Origin: Halothiobacillus sp.
GTDB lineage: Bacteria; Pseudomonadota; Gammaproteobacteria; Halothiobacillales; Halothiobacillaceae
Assembly (NCBI RefSeq): GCF_028710545.1
Contig: NZ_JAQTTX010000010.1
Span: 1 to 61,157, forward strand
Direction of reading: 5' to 3'
Length of the DNA: 61,157 bases
Shown: positions 17,921-26,467 of the stretch, in pieces
Layout of the letters: every line of letters begins with the position of its first letter
Position numbering within the stretch: the stretch's first letter is position 1
The notes under the pieces: generated by a model
Databases searched by the model: none
Told to the model about the DNA's origin: nothing
The model's input: only the letters and a program-made list of their open reading frames with translations
Program-made: the position numbers and the translations under genes

Positions 17921-18439
17921 CTACCAACAATCAGCCACTGTGCCAGAACCCGATTCAGTTCGCGTACCAACCTGATTGATACTCAATGTGCCACATTGGG
18001 TATCGCGGCTCAGTTGCGCACCTGTCGGGGTTGCCGTAACAGTATAGGTGTTGGGATTTGCTGCTGCATTAGGTGCTGTGGCTACCACCGTGAAGGCGTA
18101 GTCCGCGCCCGAGTTTTGTGCAGTGCTGCAATCGAGCTGATTCGCAGCCGGAACGGGACTACCCACCACAGGATTAGCAGTCCCTGCCGAGTCCTTGTCA
18201 TACCGCAAATTTGTCGTGTAATACCGTTCCATGTAATTGGCATACTCCGACAAACACCCCTCCGCCGCTGCGCGTTTGGTTTTTACCACGCTGTTGATAT
18301 ACGACGGGTATGCAATCGCCGCGATGATGGCGATGATCGCCAACACCACCATCAACTCGATCAGAGTAAAGCCGATTGAAGTCTGGAGTCTTCCGATATT
18401 TCGTGAGTTCATACGGATCGGATGGTTTTCGATAGTCAT
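17921..18439 (-). CDS. pilE: type IV pilin, PilE-like minor pilin
   Basis: A 172-residue prepilin with cleavage site [22 protein letters not shown] and Glu at position 5 of the mature chain. The tail carries a Cys-bounded loop ending GTVADCW, with the partner Cys in TQCGTLSINQVG, matching the D-loop of PilE-type minor pilins. I chose the ATG at 18439, which has AAGGA upstream; a longer frame reaches 18496 but would overlap the end of pilY1. It begins 16 bp after the pilY1 stop, so it belongs to the same operon. In pseudomonads PilE is the last gene of the same cluster. Confidence 0.88.
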   Translation of the reverse strand: MTIENHPIRMNSRNIGRLQTSIGFTLIELMVVLAIIAIIAAIAYPSYINSVVKTKRAAAEGCLSEYANYMERYYTTNLRYDKDSAGTANPVVGSPVPAANQLDCSTAQNSGADYAFTVVATAPNAAANPNTYTVTATPTGAQLSRDTQCGTLSINQVGTRTESGSGTVADCW

Positions 18440-18455
18440 ATCATTAATATCCTTA

Positions 18456-21400
18456 TTAGTTAACCAGCTCACGCCAAGAAATGCGTTGTTTCGCATTCAA
18501 ATTCTGCGGGTTGATTTTTGTGATGGCCGCATTGCCGCCACTAGTTTGAGTAATCAGATAAGGCAAACCGTTGACCGTGACCACATATGGGGTACCAACA
18601 CCGTTTAATTGAACCCCGGCCACGGTTGAGCCATCGGCTGCTTTTTGATAACTCCCTGTCGCATCCGGGAAGAACCCTTCTGTTAATCCACCACCTGAGG
18701 CGATATCGAAGGCCATGGACCAACCGGTCTGCACACCCGGATTACACTCATTCGCAGAAATCACGGGGGGGATTGCCGTGTTCACTAATACTGCATTGCC
18801 CACGATGGTCGGGTTATAAATGATCTGCTCTTGCGCGCCAGGTAAATCAAAATACCAGCCATACTGTTTGTTGGCACTGTTACTATTGCCGCACGTTTTT
18901 GTCCCCTTCCAGCAGACCTGATTTGTGGCACTGACCGAACGATAGCCCTTGATCGAGCCAGATGTCGTGGCGGTTGTGGTAGCGGCTACCGACTGGCCTA
19001 GAAGCACACTCCGCGCTAATGTCTGCGGAGCGGATAACGATGCATATTGGGTTGTAGCGGCAGGAATTGTGACACCTGCGGTTGTGGTGGTTCCATTATC
19101 CCAATCACCCATATCCCAGTCCCAGATACCGTAAAAGGTTTGGGTTCCAGAAGCATAAGTGTCGCCAGCGAAGCTGGTAGCAGGTGTTTTCTGCCCAGTA
19201 CCGAAAAGCACGATGACCCGGTTTTCGTTATCGACTTTTACGGATGCAATCGCAGGCGCTGTGGTAATGGGCTGGCGAACACTGCTGCTGTCCTTGGCCA
19301 CATACAACGGTGTTGCACCGGCGTTACCAAACTTGGAAACCGCCCAATCCGACGGATTACTGCTGGTGACATTAAAGCGCCAGAGATTGCCTCGCTGGTC
19401 ACCGGCATAGATATAGTCCGCAACATGATCATCGTCCAGATCGGCATAAGCGACCGAACTGATGCCATTCGGGGTGGCAGAGGAGCCCACACCCGTATCA
19501 AGAAATTTAAACGTGACCGCTCCGGTCGTTGAGTTAACAAGGCCAATATACACGCCTGCGCTGGTGCCGCTATTTAAGCCATTGCCAAAAATAAAGGCCC
19601 AGTCCCCGTTATGCAGGCGGGTGATGACGGGTGTGCCGGTGGTATTACCCAGGTGCGACAAGCCAGCTGAGGCATTGGTCCAGTCCCCTTTGACGAGATT
19701 GGCGGCGTTGGTCTCAGAAAACGCACTGGGATCTGTTATGTCCAAGGCATAGATTTCCTTACCACCCATCCCGAGCCCGCCCACCAGCCAAGTGTGCCAA
19801 GCACCTCCATAATACAGGTCACCGGCTACCGGCGAGGCATCCACAAAATAATGGTGTCCGTAGGTCGGGCTAGTTAAATCCACCACATTGGTATTGGCCA
19901 GCACGGAGGCAGGCATAAACGCCAAAACTTCCCTGCCGTCGTTATTCGTGCTGTTGTAGGTGCCATCTGCGTTATAGCTGCCCGAGCGGAAGCCATGCAC
20001 CAAACCATCGTTACTGCCGGTATAGACAATATTCTCGCGCGTCGCGTTATCACTGACAAACTGGCTATAACCGGTGGTGGCCCCATTTTCGGGTGGTGTG
20101 CTCGTGGGGTACAAGGCATCCGCCCAGACACTCGGCAAAGCAGTGGCGGAGGGTGAGCCGACGACCACCGGACTGGAATCAATGATGTCGCCCAACACAC
20201 TGGTTCGTGTACGTAACGGGCCGGGCGTTGCGGCTTCTTGCTCTTTTGACCGATTACCGCGAAGCCATGACAACCGCTCACTACCCAAGCTGTCCGAGGA
20301 ATTCAAAATTGATTTTTGCGACGATGTTAAGTTCGTCCAACGAAATGGAATACCTGAAGTGCCATTCCATGTCACGATCGCTCGACTCGTTGGAGTTTGT
20401 CTTGTGATGGAGTTCAACGCATTACCACTGGCATCCGTGCCCATATTGGGACAATCGCCCCCCGTCAACACGCAACTCGCGTCCCAGTTGGCCACACTCG
20501 AAGCGGTCAACGTGCCGCTACTGAATACCAGGGGTTCAGAAACAAGTGAGCCCCACCAGTTATTGGGATTGTAGTAGGCAAGATAGATTTGCGTACCCGT
20601 TTTAACTTCACCTGACTGAATGGTATTGGCACCGACACTACTGGAGGACTGAATGGGTGCGGCCTGAAAACAGGTGATTTCGTGCACATTATTCGAGCCA
20701 CCGGTACCCGCCGAAAAACCAAAACGGAACGCAGATGGCAGCGGACCGTTGTCTGCCGTGATGGACTGGTTGGTCAATACCGGCTGATAGGTTCCGCCAT
20801 TGTAGCTATACATGAATGTAAGCAAATTCGCCGGCGTCAGGATCAGCTTGTAGGTGATGGGAATAGCATTTGTGCGATCAGAAGTGCTTTCATTGGCAAT
20901 CAGCGTGGCATCTGGCAATACGCGATAACCACCGGGGATCGCGTTGTAGTTATAGGGCAATGTAACTTTTTCTGACGTTTCATCATCTTTAGGGTTGTCA
21001 AAGTAGCCATTTTTACAGGCATTCTTGACCATCTTTGCCTTGTCTGAATCGGAGGTTCCGTCTGGGAATGCAAGGGGGTAATTCTTGTTCAGCCACGCCC
21101 AATTGGTATTCCCCGCGCCACGCAGGCCAATCCGGTTCGGTTGGTAATACTTCCTACCTGAGTCGTAAAAACTATTAGTGCCATTAGCTGTCGTGCCATT
21201 CGGATCATTTGAATTATAAATCCCCGTATTGGTGTTATCGCCAGAATTAAGGAAGTTACCGAACTCATCCACGCCCAGGCCAAGATAGGCGTCTTGTAAG
21301 CCATCGTATTTACCGTTTATGTTCGAGCAGCTATAACCCAAGCTACCACCCAGAGCGCCAGCGGTCAGCGGCAAGTCTTTGGTGCCATCGGTCAGAAAAA

Positions 21401-21767
21401 AACTGATGCCATCGGCACCATCTTTTGCCAAACCACCCTTGTCGCCGCCGTAGGTATAAGTTGTAAAGGTTACCTGTAAGCCTTGCGATGTAGGGAAGGT
21501 GAAGTCCGAAATAATCGCACCGGTTTGATTGTTTTGAGCCGGCGTCAGGCGCAGTGCGCCTGAACCTACAGTATCAACGGGCGCGCTACACGCAGGGATT
21601 GTGCCGGCACCACTTCCTGCCGTCATGCATGCGTCATCCAGCGCCTTCCAGTTATTGTTGGCTGAAGCCCCGGTAAAGTTATCTACGATCGGGTCTACCG
21701 CACTGGCTTGCCCCGAGCAAAGCAACGCCAGCAAAGCGGCTAAATAAGTAACTTTGAATATTTTCAT
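18456..21767 (-). CDS. pilY1: PilY1-family pilus tip adhesin with an N-terminal lectin-like domain
   Basis: An 1103-residue secreted protein with a signal peptide (MKIFKVTYLAALLALLCSGQASA). Residues about 25-370 look like an L-type (legume) lectin fold: DGISFFLTDG, GGSLGYSC and a closing FRFGFSAGTGGSNNVHEI. There is no von Willebrand A domain as in P. aeruginosa PilY1. The C-terminal half is the PilY1 beta-propeller, from VLGDIIDSSPVVVG (near 529) through NIVYTGSNDGLVHGF and GGKEIYALDITDP. A calcium-binding loop of EF-hand type, DLDDDHVADYIYAGD, lies near residue 780, like the site controlling pilus retraction in PilY1. The end RISWRELV is typical of the family. It sits between pilX and pilE as in the fimU-pilE operon. 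Confidence 0.92.
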   Translation of the reverse strand: MKIFKVTYLAALLALLCSGQASAVDPIVDNFTGASANNNWKALDDACMTAGSGAGTIPACSAPVDTVGSGALRLTPAQNNQTGAIISDFTFPTSQGLQVTFTTYTYGGDKGGLAKDGADGISFFLTDGTKDLPLTAGALGGSLGYSCSNINGKYDGLQDAYLGLGVDEFGNFLNSGDNTNTGIYNSNDPNGTTANGTNSFYDSGRKYYQPNRIGLRGAGNTNWAWLNKNYPLAFPDGTSDSDKAKMVKNACKNGYFDNPKDDETSEKVTLPYNYNAIPGGYRVLPDATLIANESTSDRTNAIPITYKLILTPANLLTFMYSYNGGTYQPVLTNQSITADNGPLPSAFRFGFSAGTGGSNNVHEITCFQAAPIQSSSSVGANTIQSGEVKTGTQIYLAYYNPNNWWGSLVSEPLVFSSGTLTASSVANWDASCVLTGGDCPNMGTDASGNALNSITRQTPTSRAIVTWNGTSGIPFRWTNLTSSQKSILNSSDSLGSERLSWLRGNRSKEQEAATPGPLRTRTSVLGDIIDSSPVVVGSPSATALPSVWADALYPTSTPPENGATTGYSQFVSDNATRENIVYTGSNDGLVHGFRSGSYNADGTYNSTNNDGREVLAFMPASVLANTNVVDLTSPTYGHHYFVDASPVAGDLYYGGAWHTWLVGGLGMGGKEIYALDITDPSAFSETNAANLVKGDWTNASAGLSHLGNTTGTPVITRLHNGDWAFIFGNGLNSGTSAGVYIGLVNSTTGAVTFKFLDTGVGSSATPNGISSVAYADLDDDHVADYIYAGDQRGNLWRFNVTSSNPSDWAVSKFGNAGATPLYVAKDSSSVRQPITTAPAIASVKVDNENRVIVLFGTGQKTPATSFAGDTYASGTQTFYGIWDWDMGDWDNGTTTTAGVTIPAATTQYASLSAPQTLARSVLLGQSVAATTTATTSGSIKGYRSVSATNQVCWKGTKTCGNSNSANKQYGWYFDLPGAQEQIIYNPTIVGNAVLVNTAIPPVISANECNPGVQTGWSMAFDIASGGGLTEGFFPDATGSYQKAADGSTVAGVQLNGVGTPYVVTVNGLPYLITQTSGGNAAITKINPQNLNAKQRISWRELVN

Positions 21768-21848
21768 GTTGATCGTCCTTTGAATACCAATCTTTTTTGG
21801 GAGCGTGACGTAAGTTCAATCATCTCTATTAAGAGCCCAAAAGGGCGT

Positions 21849-22421
21849 TTAATCTCTAAAGGTGGACTGCAGCGTGACTACAGCTCTATCTGCACTGTTG
21901 GCGGGGTCGCCACTGCGTGCCGTGATTCTAAAATAGGTTGAGTTGGCGCCAGCACCACATCCGCCGTAACTGGCACACCCTGAGAGCTGCTTCACAGATC
22001 CGTTGGTATCAGCAAAGTCACCCATGTTCTCGACCACAAACTGTGGCTGTCCACTGGCCAATGCACCCGCATCGAATTGACTGGTTGCCAACGTTTGTAC
22101 CGTAACCGTCGATTGATCCGAATCCGTAAACGGATCCGTGGCACAAACCTTGTTATTAACGGGGCGACAATCCCTGATCGTTGTATCCGTCGGGTCATTT
22201 AAAACCAGTGATTCTCCCGCTCGAAGCGCGGCTTCGGCACTTTGAAACGCAATTTCCCGATCATAAAAGTTCGATGTCATCTGCTGCTGCATCGTGGTAC
22301 CACGAATGGCGGCCAAGCCGACAAGAGTCACCACGACCAGCAACACCAGCGCGACAACGAGGGCCACCCCTTTATTTTTGACACCCGGATGGCTTGAGCC
22401 AGTAAATAGGTAATTATTCAT
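21849..22421 (-). CDS. pilX: type IV pilus assembly protein PilX
   Basis: A 190-residue minor pilin whose hydrophobic N-terminal helix reads KGVALVVALVLLVVVTLVGLAA, followed by the PilX signature IRGTTMQQQMTSNFYDREIAFQSAEAAL (shown in part). As in other PilX proteins the Glu at +5 is absent. It starts directly next to the pilW stop (1 bp between) and precedes pilY1 by an 81-bp gap. PilX is part of the priming complex together with PilV, PilW, FimU and PilY1. Confidence 0.88.
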   Translation of the reverse strand: MNNYLFTGSSHPGVKNKGVALVVALVLLVVVTLVGLAAIRGTTMQQQMTSNFYDREIAFQSAEAALRAGESLVLNDPTDTTIRDCRPVNNKVCATDPFTDSDQSTVTVQTLATSQFDAGALASGQPQFVVENMGDFADTNGSVKQLSGCASYGGCGAGANSTYFRITARSGDPANSADRAVVTLQSTFRD

Positions 22422-22422
22422 A

Positions 22423-23499
22423 TCAGTTGACCCGATTACGCAGCGTGACGGTTGTCGTGAAACTGCGGGTTAAAGGCTGGATATCCGTGCCGGCTCTTTG
22501 ATCCGAACTCTGCGTGATAAGCGTGATTTGAACCGCATCCACCTGCGCCCAGTTCCCAGCTACACCCGCGGCATCCACAAAATCAGTGCTGCCGGCCAGG
22601 TGATATAGCAAATCCATGCCCGTGACATTCCGCACTATTTCTTGCGGTGTACCGGTTGCACCACCCGAAAGACCCACTTGATAGAGGGACCGCCCGCCCA
22701 CCGAATTGTTGCCGATGTACCAATACACGGATTTGAGCGCGGCAAGTTCTGAGTTGGTGCCATACCAGTAGGGCGTGCCGGCAGTGGGATTAGTTGATGC
22801 ATCGCAGGTTGCTGGTCCCGGAAAACCCACTTGGTCGGTACAGTTTCCCGGTGTGGCACTGTTGCCAGTATTGTGCCCCACTGTCACATTTGAGGAGTTG
22901 TAGTTGGTAACCTGCACGATCGTGGCCTGCGATGGATCACATACGAGTACGATGTCGCCCGGATTGATCGCTGTTGTTGATTGGCTCAACTTGAAATTGG
23001 CGGAGTTTGACTGCCCCCCTTTGGCCGACCCGTCCAGAGAAATTCCGGTACCCTCTACCAAGGCAAGGCGCATAGAGTCAGAGTGTGGCCCGGCCGCCCT
23101 AGACCCAGCAGCACCTGTGGTGTCCAAATCCACAGGCGGGTCGCCAGCCAAGGAGGCACTGGCATCATACCCCTTGAGTGCCGTGGTCCAGTCGAGCAAT
23201 CCGGTACCGCCACCGATCACCGTGTTTACGATGCGAGACGAGGCGTTACCGCAAGGTGTGCCACCGGCCTGTCGAATATCACGCGCCAAAAATTCAAAAG
23301 CGGTGCGTGAGCTATCCTGAACTTCGGCCAGGGCTTGATTGGTTCGGTACGATTGTTGGTTAGCGAGAAGCACGCTAATCACGCCACCGATCACAACCAA
23401 ACCCAAAACGAGCGAGATCATCAGCTCGACTAGCGTGAATCCCCGGTTTTTTTTCAAGAGGCATGCACTGCGATAAAAATGAATTGGATACTGGTTCAT
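22423..23499 (-). CDS. pilW: type IV pilus assembly protein PilW
   Basis: A 358-residue prepilin with cleavage site RG-FTLVELMISLVLGLVVIGGV, then the PilW pattern QQSYRTNQALAEVQDSSRTAFEFLARDIRQAG. Its start overlaps the pilV stop as ATGA and pilX follows after 1 bp, so the three are tightly coupled. PilW belongs to the pilus tip priming complex. It is slightly longer than the P. aeruginosa protein (about 275 residues), with the extra length in the middle of the globular domain. Confidence 0.9.
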   Translation of the reverse strand: MNQYPIHFYRSACLLKKNRGFTLVELMISLVLGLVVIGGVISVLLANQQSYRTNQALAEVQDSSRTAFEFLARDIRQAGGTPCGNASSRIVNTVIGGGTGLLDWTTALKGYDASASLAGDPPVDLDTTGAAGSRAAGPHSDSMRLALVEGTGISLDGSAKGGQSNSANFKLSQSTTAINPGDIVLVCDPSQATIVQVTNYNSSNVTVGHNTGNSATPGNCTDQVGFPGPATCDASTNPTAGTPYWYGTNSELAALKSVYWYIGNNSVGGRSLYQVGLSGGATGTPQEIVRNVTGMDLLYHLAGSTDFVDAAGVAGNWAQVDAVQITLITQSSDQRAGTDIQPLTRSFTTTVTLRNRVN

Positions 23500-23963
23500 A
23501 ACATGGCCCGAGTAATAACTTGTTGGGTGGCGGATCCGCCCGTGCCCGCTCGACTATCATCAAACTGAATGGTAATGGTGCAATCGCCTGTGTTCGAGCA
23601 ACTCACCACACCTGTCGTCGTGTCATTGGCACCCAAAGTGTTCGCCAGCTGCGCGCACCAAACACTCAGTTGATCGGTTGCCAATCCCGAGCCGGTAGCT
23701 GGGCAGGCGTCGGCCGTCACCGTTTGGTTGTAGGTACCCGCCAGCGCATTGGCCCGATCCGCGCGCATGGCATCGAGAATCGAATAGCTCGCCACCACCG
23801 CCATGCTGCGCGCCATGGCACTATTGTTGGTAGACAGCGATTTGGCCTGTAGTGCCGCAATGCCTAAAAAGCCGATGGACAGCACCAGGACGGCGATAAG
23901 CACTTCAATCAAGCCCACGCCGCGCTGGTTGGGGCCGTAAATGGGTTTATTGACACGTTCCAC
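23496..23963 (-). CDS. pilV: type IV pilus modification protein PilV
   Basis: A 155-residue minor pilin with the N-terminal motif RGVGLIEVLIAVLVLSIGFLG, the classic PilV signature, followed by QAKSLSTNNSAMARSMA. I chose the GTG at 23963 because AGGAGGT lies 4 bp upstream; this start overlaps the end of fimT by 17 bp. A longer frame reaches 24140 but is embedded in fimT. Its TGA overlaps the pilW ATG. It has two Cys pairs in the globular part (about residues 84-128) that could form disulfides. Confidence 0.9.
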   Translation of the reverse strand: MERVNKPIYGPNQRGVGLIEVLIAVLVLSIGFLGIAALQAKSLSTNNSAMARSMAVVASYSILDAMRADRANALAGTYNQTVTADACPATGSGLATDQLSVWCAQLANTLGANDTTTGVVSCSNTGDCTITIQFDDSRAGTGGSATQQVITRAML

Positions 23964-24525
23964 TGGGACCTCCTGCGGTGCAATTCGCATTACTTTCTGT
24001 GCATGTAGAAACCACCGAACCGGAAGTGAGATAAACACAACGATGGTTGTTGCTGGAAATCTGGCCGGTATAAATATCGGCAACCAAGCCACTGTAGGGC
24101 GCGGTGGATGTGGTGGTATGCGCCAATCCCTGAGCACCATAGTTCAACGCCTTAACATTTTTAATATCAATCACGCTGGGCTGAATGCCGGAAATACCCG
24201 CATGAATTACAGTGGCGCTGCCCGCCGGAAAGTTCACGCTGCACGTATTATCGCCGCACACACCCACATCGGCATTACGCTTGATGGCCGCCATGCGCGC
24301 AATGGCGAGGTTGCTCACCAAACTGTTCGCGCTGGTTGTAAGCTTGTTGCTCACCGTAAGATAGGTGAAACTCGGAATCGCAATCGCCAACAGAATGGCG
24401 GCAACGACCAAGGTGATCATCAGCTCGATAATGGTAAACCCGCGCATTCGACGGTGACGGCCTTGGCTGCCGCGAGGGTGCGTCGATGCGCTGGCTGGGG
24501 TTGTGTGGTGCGGATTTAGTCTCAT
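23947..24525 (-). CDS. fimT: FimT/FimU-like minor pilin, first gene of the cluster
   Basis: A 192-residue prepilin with cleavage site RG-FTIIELMITLVVAAILLAIAIP and the GspH/FimT family pattern of a single N-terminal helix followed by a beta-rich domain with several Cys (VGVCGDNTCS, RCVYLTS, STCTES). The ATG at 24525 is preceded by AAGGATTGG; the first 27 residues form an unusually long basic leader rich in His, Pro and Ser, and an inner ATG at 24447 would remove it. It heads the operon fimT-pilV-pilW-pilX-pilY1-pilE and would seed pilus assembly at the inner membrane. Confidence 0.85.
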   Translation of the reverse strand: MRLNPHHTTPASASTHPRGSQGRHRRMRGFTIIELMITLVVAAILLAIAIPSFTYLTVSNKLTTSANSLVSNLAIARMAAIKRNADVGVCGDNTCSVNFPAGSATVIHAGISGIQPSVIDIKNVKALNYGAQGLAHTTTSTAPYSGLVADIYTGQISSNNHRCVYLTSGSVVSTCTESNANCTAGGPSGTCQ

Positions 24526-24655
24526 TTATTCCAATCCTTTTGTTCGACGTTATATAAGCACACAACCAAAACCCACGCCTAGTGGCTGGTTGCCGAATGG
24601 TCAAGTTGGCCCGATAAACGGCGCGGGGTTGGTTTTGCGGCGTGCGTCATTGTGC

Positions 24656-24902
24656 AAATCCCCCTCATTCCCCCTTTTTCAAAGGGGGAAGCGAAATGTC
24701 AAAGCACATCACCCTCCTTGAGCAAAGGCACTGCTCCACCCCACCTTCGCACAGACACCACTTCACCCCCCCCTTTAACGCGGGCTTCGCCTGCTTAACG
24801 CAGAGCTGGCGTAGCCCGCAAAGGGGGCAGGGGGGGGGATTTGCCGCGCTGCACCCAGGCCACTAAATCCCCCCTCATTCCCCCTTTTTCAAAGGGGGCG
24901 CA
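24656..24902. repeat. cluster of family A and family B C/G-run repeats
   Basis: Family A halves AAATCCCCCTCATTCCCCC-TTTTTCAAAGGGGG occur at 24656-24688 and 24865-24898, with a family B copy at 24766-24842. The spacer GAAATGTCAAAGCACATCAC is shared with the copies at 26053-26340. The surrounding gap (24526-25119) holds no gene that I can support. It should contain the fimT promoter and, close to 25090, the promoter of the next gene. Confidence 0.75.
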
Positions 24903-25089
24903 CGGCCAAAATGCTGGGCGGCAGCTTTTTGCAAAAGCACGCCGCTTCACCACTTCTGGCAAAGGCATCGCCCCGCCATTTCGTAAACGCACCCGCTATT
25001 ATGTATCTGATGCACAAGAAGTCATTCTTGTTCGGGCCGAGCACCAAGGCCAAGAAAAAGTGTCGTATTTGTGGTCATGGCTTAGAATA

Positions 25090-25101
25090 AATACATGTAT
25101 T
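25090..25101. promoter_or_regulatory. palindrome upstream of the relB-like gene, candidate operator
   Basis: AATACATGTATT is a perfect 12-bp palindrome 18 bp before the antitoxin ATG and just after a TAGAAT sequence (25083-25088) that could be a -10 box. RelB-type antitoxins repress their own promoters through such sites. No good -35 was seen. Confidence 0.35.
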
Positions 25102-25119
25102 CACATTAAGGCGGTGAGC

Positions 25120-25349
25120 ATGCCAACTTCAATACGTCTTGCGCCTGAAACTGAACGGCGCCTCAACCTCTTGGCTGAACGAACAGGGCGAACCAAGGGT
25201 TATTATCTGCGCGAGATTATAGAACAGGGGGTATCGAAGAAGCACAGGACTACTGCCTCGCTTCGGATGTACTTGAACGTGTGCGCATTGGGCAGGAACC
25301 CGTGTATTCAGCCGCTGACGTGAGGAAAGAGCTTGGCCTGGACGATTGA
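25120..25349 (+). pseudogene. RelB-like antitoxin gene with a frameshift
   Basis: The first frame reads MPTSIRLAPETERRLNLLAE, then RTGRTKGYYLREIIEQG, which is the common ribbon-helix-helix RelB/StbD-like antitoxin. At a run of five G (25227-25231) the frame breaks. Reading on with two G fewer gives IEEAQDYCLASDVLERVR, then QEPVYSAADVRKELGLDD and a stop at 25347-25349, the normal family ending. The open frame as it stands runs into an unrelated tail to 25323. Either the gene is dead or a slippage at the G run restores it; a sequencing error in the run is also possible. Confidence 0.7.
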
Positions 25350-25370
25350 GTACACCAAAACAGCTAAAAT
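25333..25370 (+). pseudogene. remnant of a RelE-type toxin gene
   Basis: Overlapping the antitoxin end, a TTG at 25333 starts L-A-W-T-I-E-Y-T-K-T-A-K, the usual beginning of RelE/ParE toxins that follow this antitoxin family (MAWTIEYTxxAxKxL). After the twelfth codon the similarity stops and the sequence passes into the BrnT promoter region. The toxin body is therefore deleted or replaced. Confidence 0.6.
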
Positions 25371-25402
25371 TCAATTATGCGTAACCACAACCCGGGCCGC
25401 AC

Positions 25403-25678
25403 ATGCTGAAATTCGAATGGGACAATGCAAAGGCGCAATCGAATCTCGCCAAGCACGAGGTATCCTTCGAGGAAGCCGCCTCCGCGTTCGGTGACTCGCA
25501 GGCTCTGACTTTTCCCGACCCCGATCATTCCATAGGCGAAAAACGCTGGCTGACTTTCGGTGTCTCATATTCGGATCGGTTACTGGTTGTCGCTCATGCC
25601 GAGCGAGGCCGATCCATTCGCATCATTTCGGCGCGAAAGGCGACGCGCCACGAACGAGGAATTTACGAACATGGATAA
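25403..25678 (+). CDS. brnT: BrnT-family toxin
   Basis: A 91-residue RelE-fold ribonuclease toxin. Family signatures are present: FEWDNAKAQSNLAKHEVSFEEAASAF, whose core W-D-x-x-K-x-x-x-N-x-x-K-H is the BrnT start, then DPDHSIGEKRWLTFGVS and the C-terminal RIISARKATRHERGIYE, which corresponds to the R-I-I-S-A-R-x-A-x-x-x-E-R motif. Its stop overlaps the antitoxin start by 8 bp, as usual for this toxin-first system, whose pair is normally repressed by the BrnT-BrnA complex. It begins 53 bp after the RelBE remnant and looks intact. Confidence 0.88.
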   Translation: MLKFEWDNAKAQSNLAKHEVSFEEAASAFGDSQALTFPDPDHSIGEKRWLTFGVSYSDRLLVVAHAERGRSIRIISARKATRHERGIYEHG

Positions 25679-25907
25679 CGATGAAATCAGATCCGAGTAC
25701 AAACGCGAAGATTTGGGCAAGGGTGTTCGCGGCAAGTATTTCGCCCGCTTCACCAAGGGAACCAATCTGGTTTTACTGGATGACCGTGTGGCCAAGGCAT
25801 TCCCGACCGCAGAGGATGTGAACGCTGCCCTGCTGGGTTTGCTTGACTTGGTACCGAAGACTCGCATAACAGGTCGTTCCAGCGGACGCACTAAAACGCG
25901 CCGCTGA
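25671..25907 (+). CDS. brnA: BrnA-family antitoxin-like protein
   Basis: A 78-residue protein beginning MDNDEIRSEYKREDLGKGVRG, with the middle KYFARFTKGTNLVLLDDRVAKAFPTAEDVNAAL typical of short antitoxins paired with BrnT (COG5304-like). The ribbon-helix-helix DNA-binding part is expected in the C-terminal half, and the tail is very basic (RSSGRTKTRR). It overlaps brnT by 8 bp. The pairing makes the antitoxin role likely, although it is shorter than the classical BrnA. Confidence 0.75.
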   Translation: MDNDEIRSEYKREDLGKGVRGKYFARFTKGTNLVLLDDRVAKAFPTAEDVNAALLGLLDLVPKTRITGRSSGRTKTRR

Positions 25908-26052
25908 GCTCGAACATAAGGCAAACTCGATAAACCAATCGCGCGGCGCGTTCTTGTTGTTCGAATTGGGAATCGACGTGAGGTTTACCGATAGACCGTC
26001 TCAAGCAGAAACCCCGCCGAAGTCTGTATTGCGCATCAGATAAATAATAACG
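25908..26052. other. intergenic DNA without recognisable features
   Basis: This is the first part of the 756-bp gap between brnA and pilA. I see no gene, terminator or strong hairpin in it. The repeats and the pilA control region that fill the rest of the gap are listed separately. Confidence 0.4.
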
Positions 26053-26340
26053 AAAGCACATCACCCCTCCTTGAGCCAAGGCACTACTTTCCCCCTTTGG
26101 CAAAGGGGGGCAGGGGGGATTTGAATTCGCCGAAGCCATCCAGGCCTGCAAATCCCCCTCATTCCCCCTTTTTCAAAGGGGGAAGCGAAATGTCAAAGCA
26201 CATCACCCCTCCTTGAGCAAAGGCACTACCCCCCCTTTGGCAAAGGGGGGGCAGGGGGGATTTGAATTCGCCGAAGCCATCCAGGCCAGCAAATCCCCCT
26301 CATTCCCCCTTTTTCAAAGGGGGAAGCGAAATGTCAAAGG
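26053..26340. repeat. family A repeats duplicated head-to-tail, 142-bp period
   Basis: The sequence starting AAAGCACATCACCCCTCCTT at 26053 restarts at 26195, giving a 142-bp period. Each unit contains CCCCCTTTGGCAAAGGGGG...GGGGGGATTT, a spacer (GAATTCGCCGAAGCCATCCA) and AAATCCCCCTCATTCCCCCTTTTTCAAAGGGGG. A third, decayed piece continues to about 26390. Each half has a C-run/G-run hairpin, and the two halves face each other with AAATCCCCC ends. Confidence 0.85.
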
Positions 26341-26417
26341 GGGAGACGAAATACCAAAGCATCGAACCAACACCTTTTTCAAAGGGAGGGGCGCGCGGCG
26401 GTCGATGCCGTGAACTT

Positions 26418-26467
26418 TGTCAAAAAGTGGCGATCCGCGCCCGGTGCGATTGTCAAAAAGTGACAAT
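26418..26467 (+). promoter_or_regulatory. candidate enhancer (PilR-like) sites upstream of pilA
   Basis: TTGTCAAAAAGTG occurs at 26418-26430 and again at 26450-26462, 32 bp apart (about three helical turns). The second copy lies in the perfect inverted repeat ATTGTCA-AAAAG-TGACAAT (26449-26467). TGTC is the core of the reported P. aeruginosa PilR binding motif. The distance to the -24 element is about 130-180 bp, suitable for a sigma-54 activator. The assignment to PilR is inferred. Confidence 0.45.

Noticed and set aside
24656-26340. CRISPR array from the many repeated units
   Set aside because: The repeats are imperfect hairpins with C/G runs, unequal spacing and no unique spacers of constant length, and no cas gene is present.
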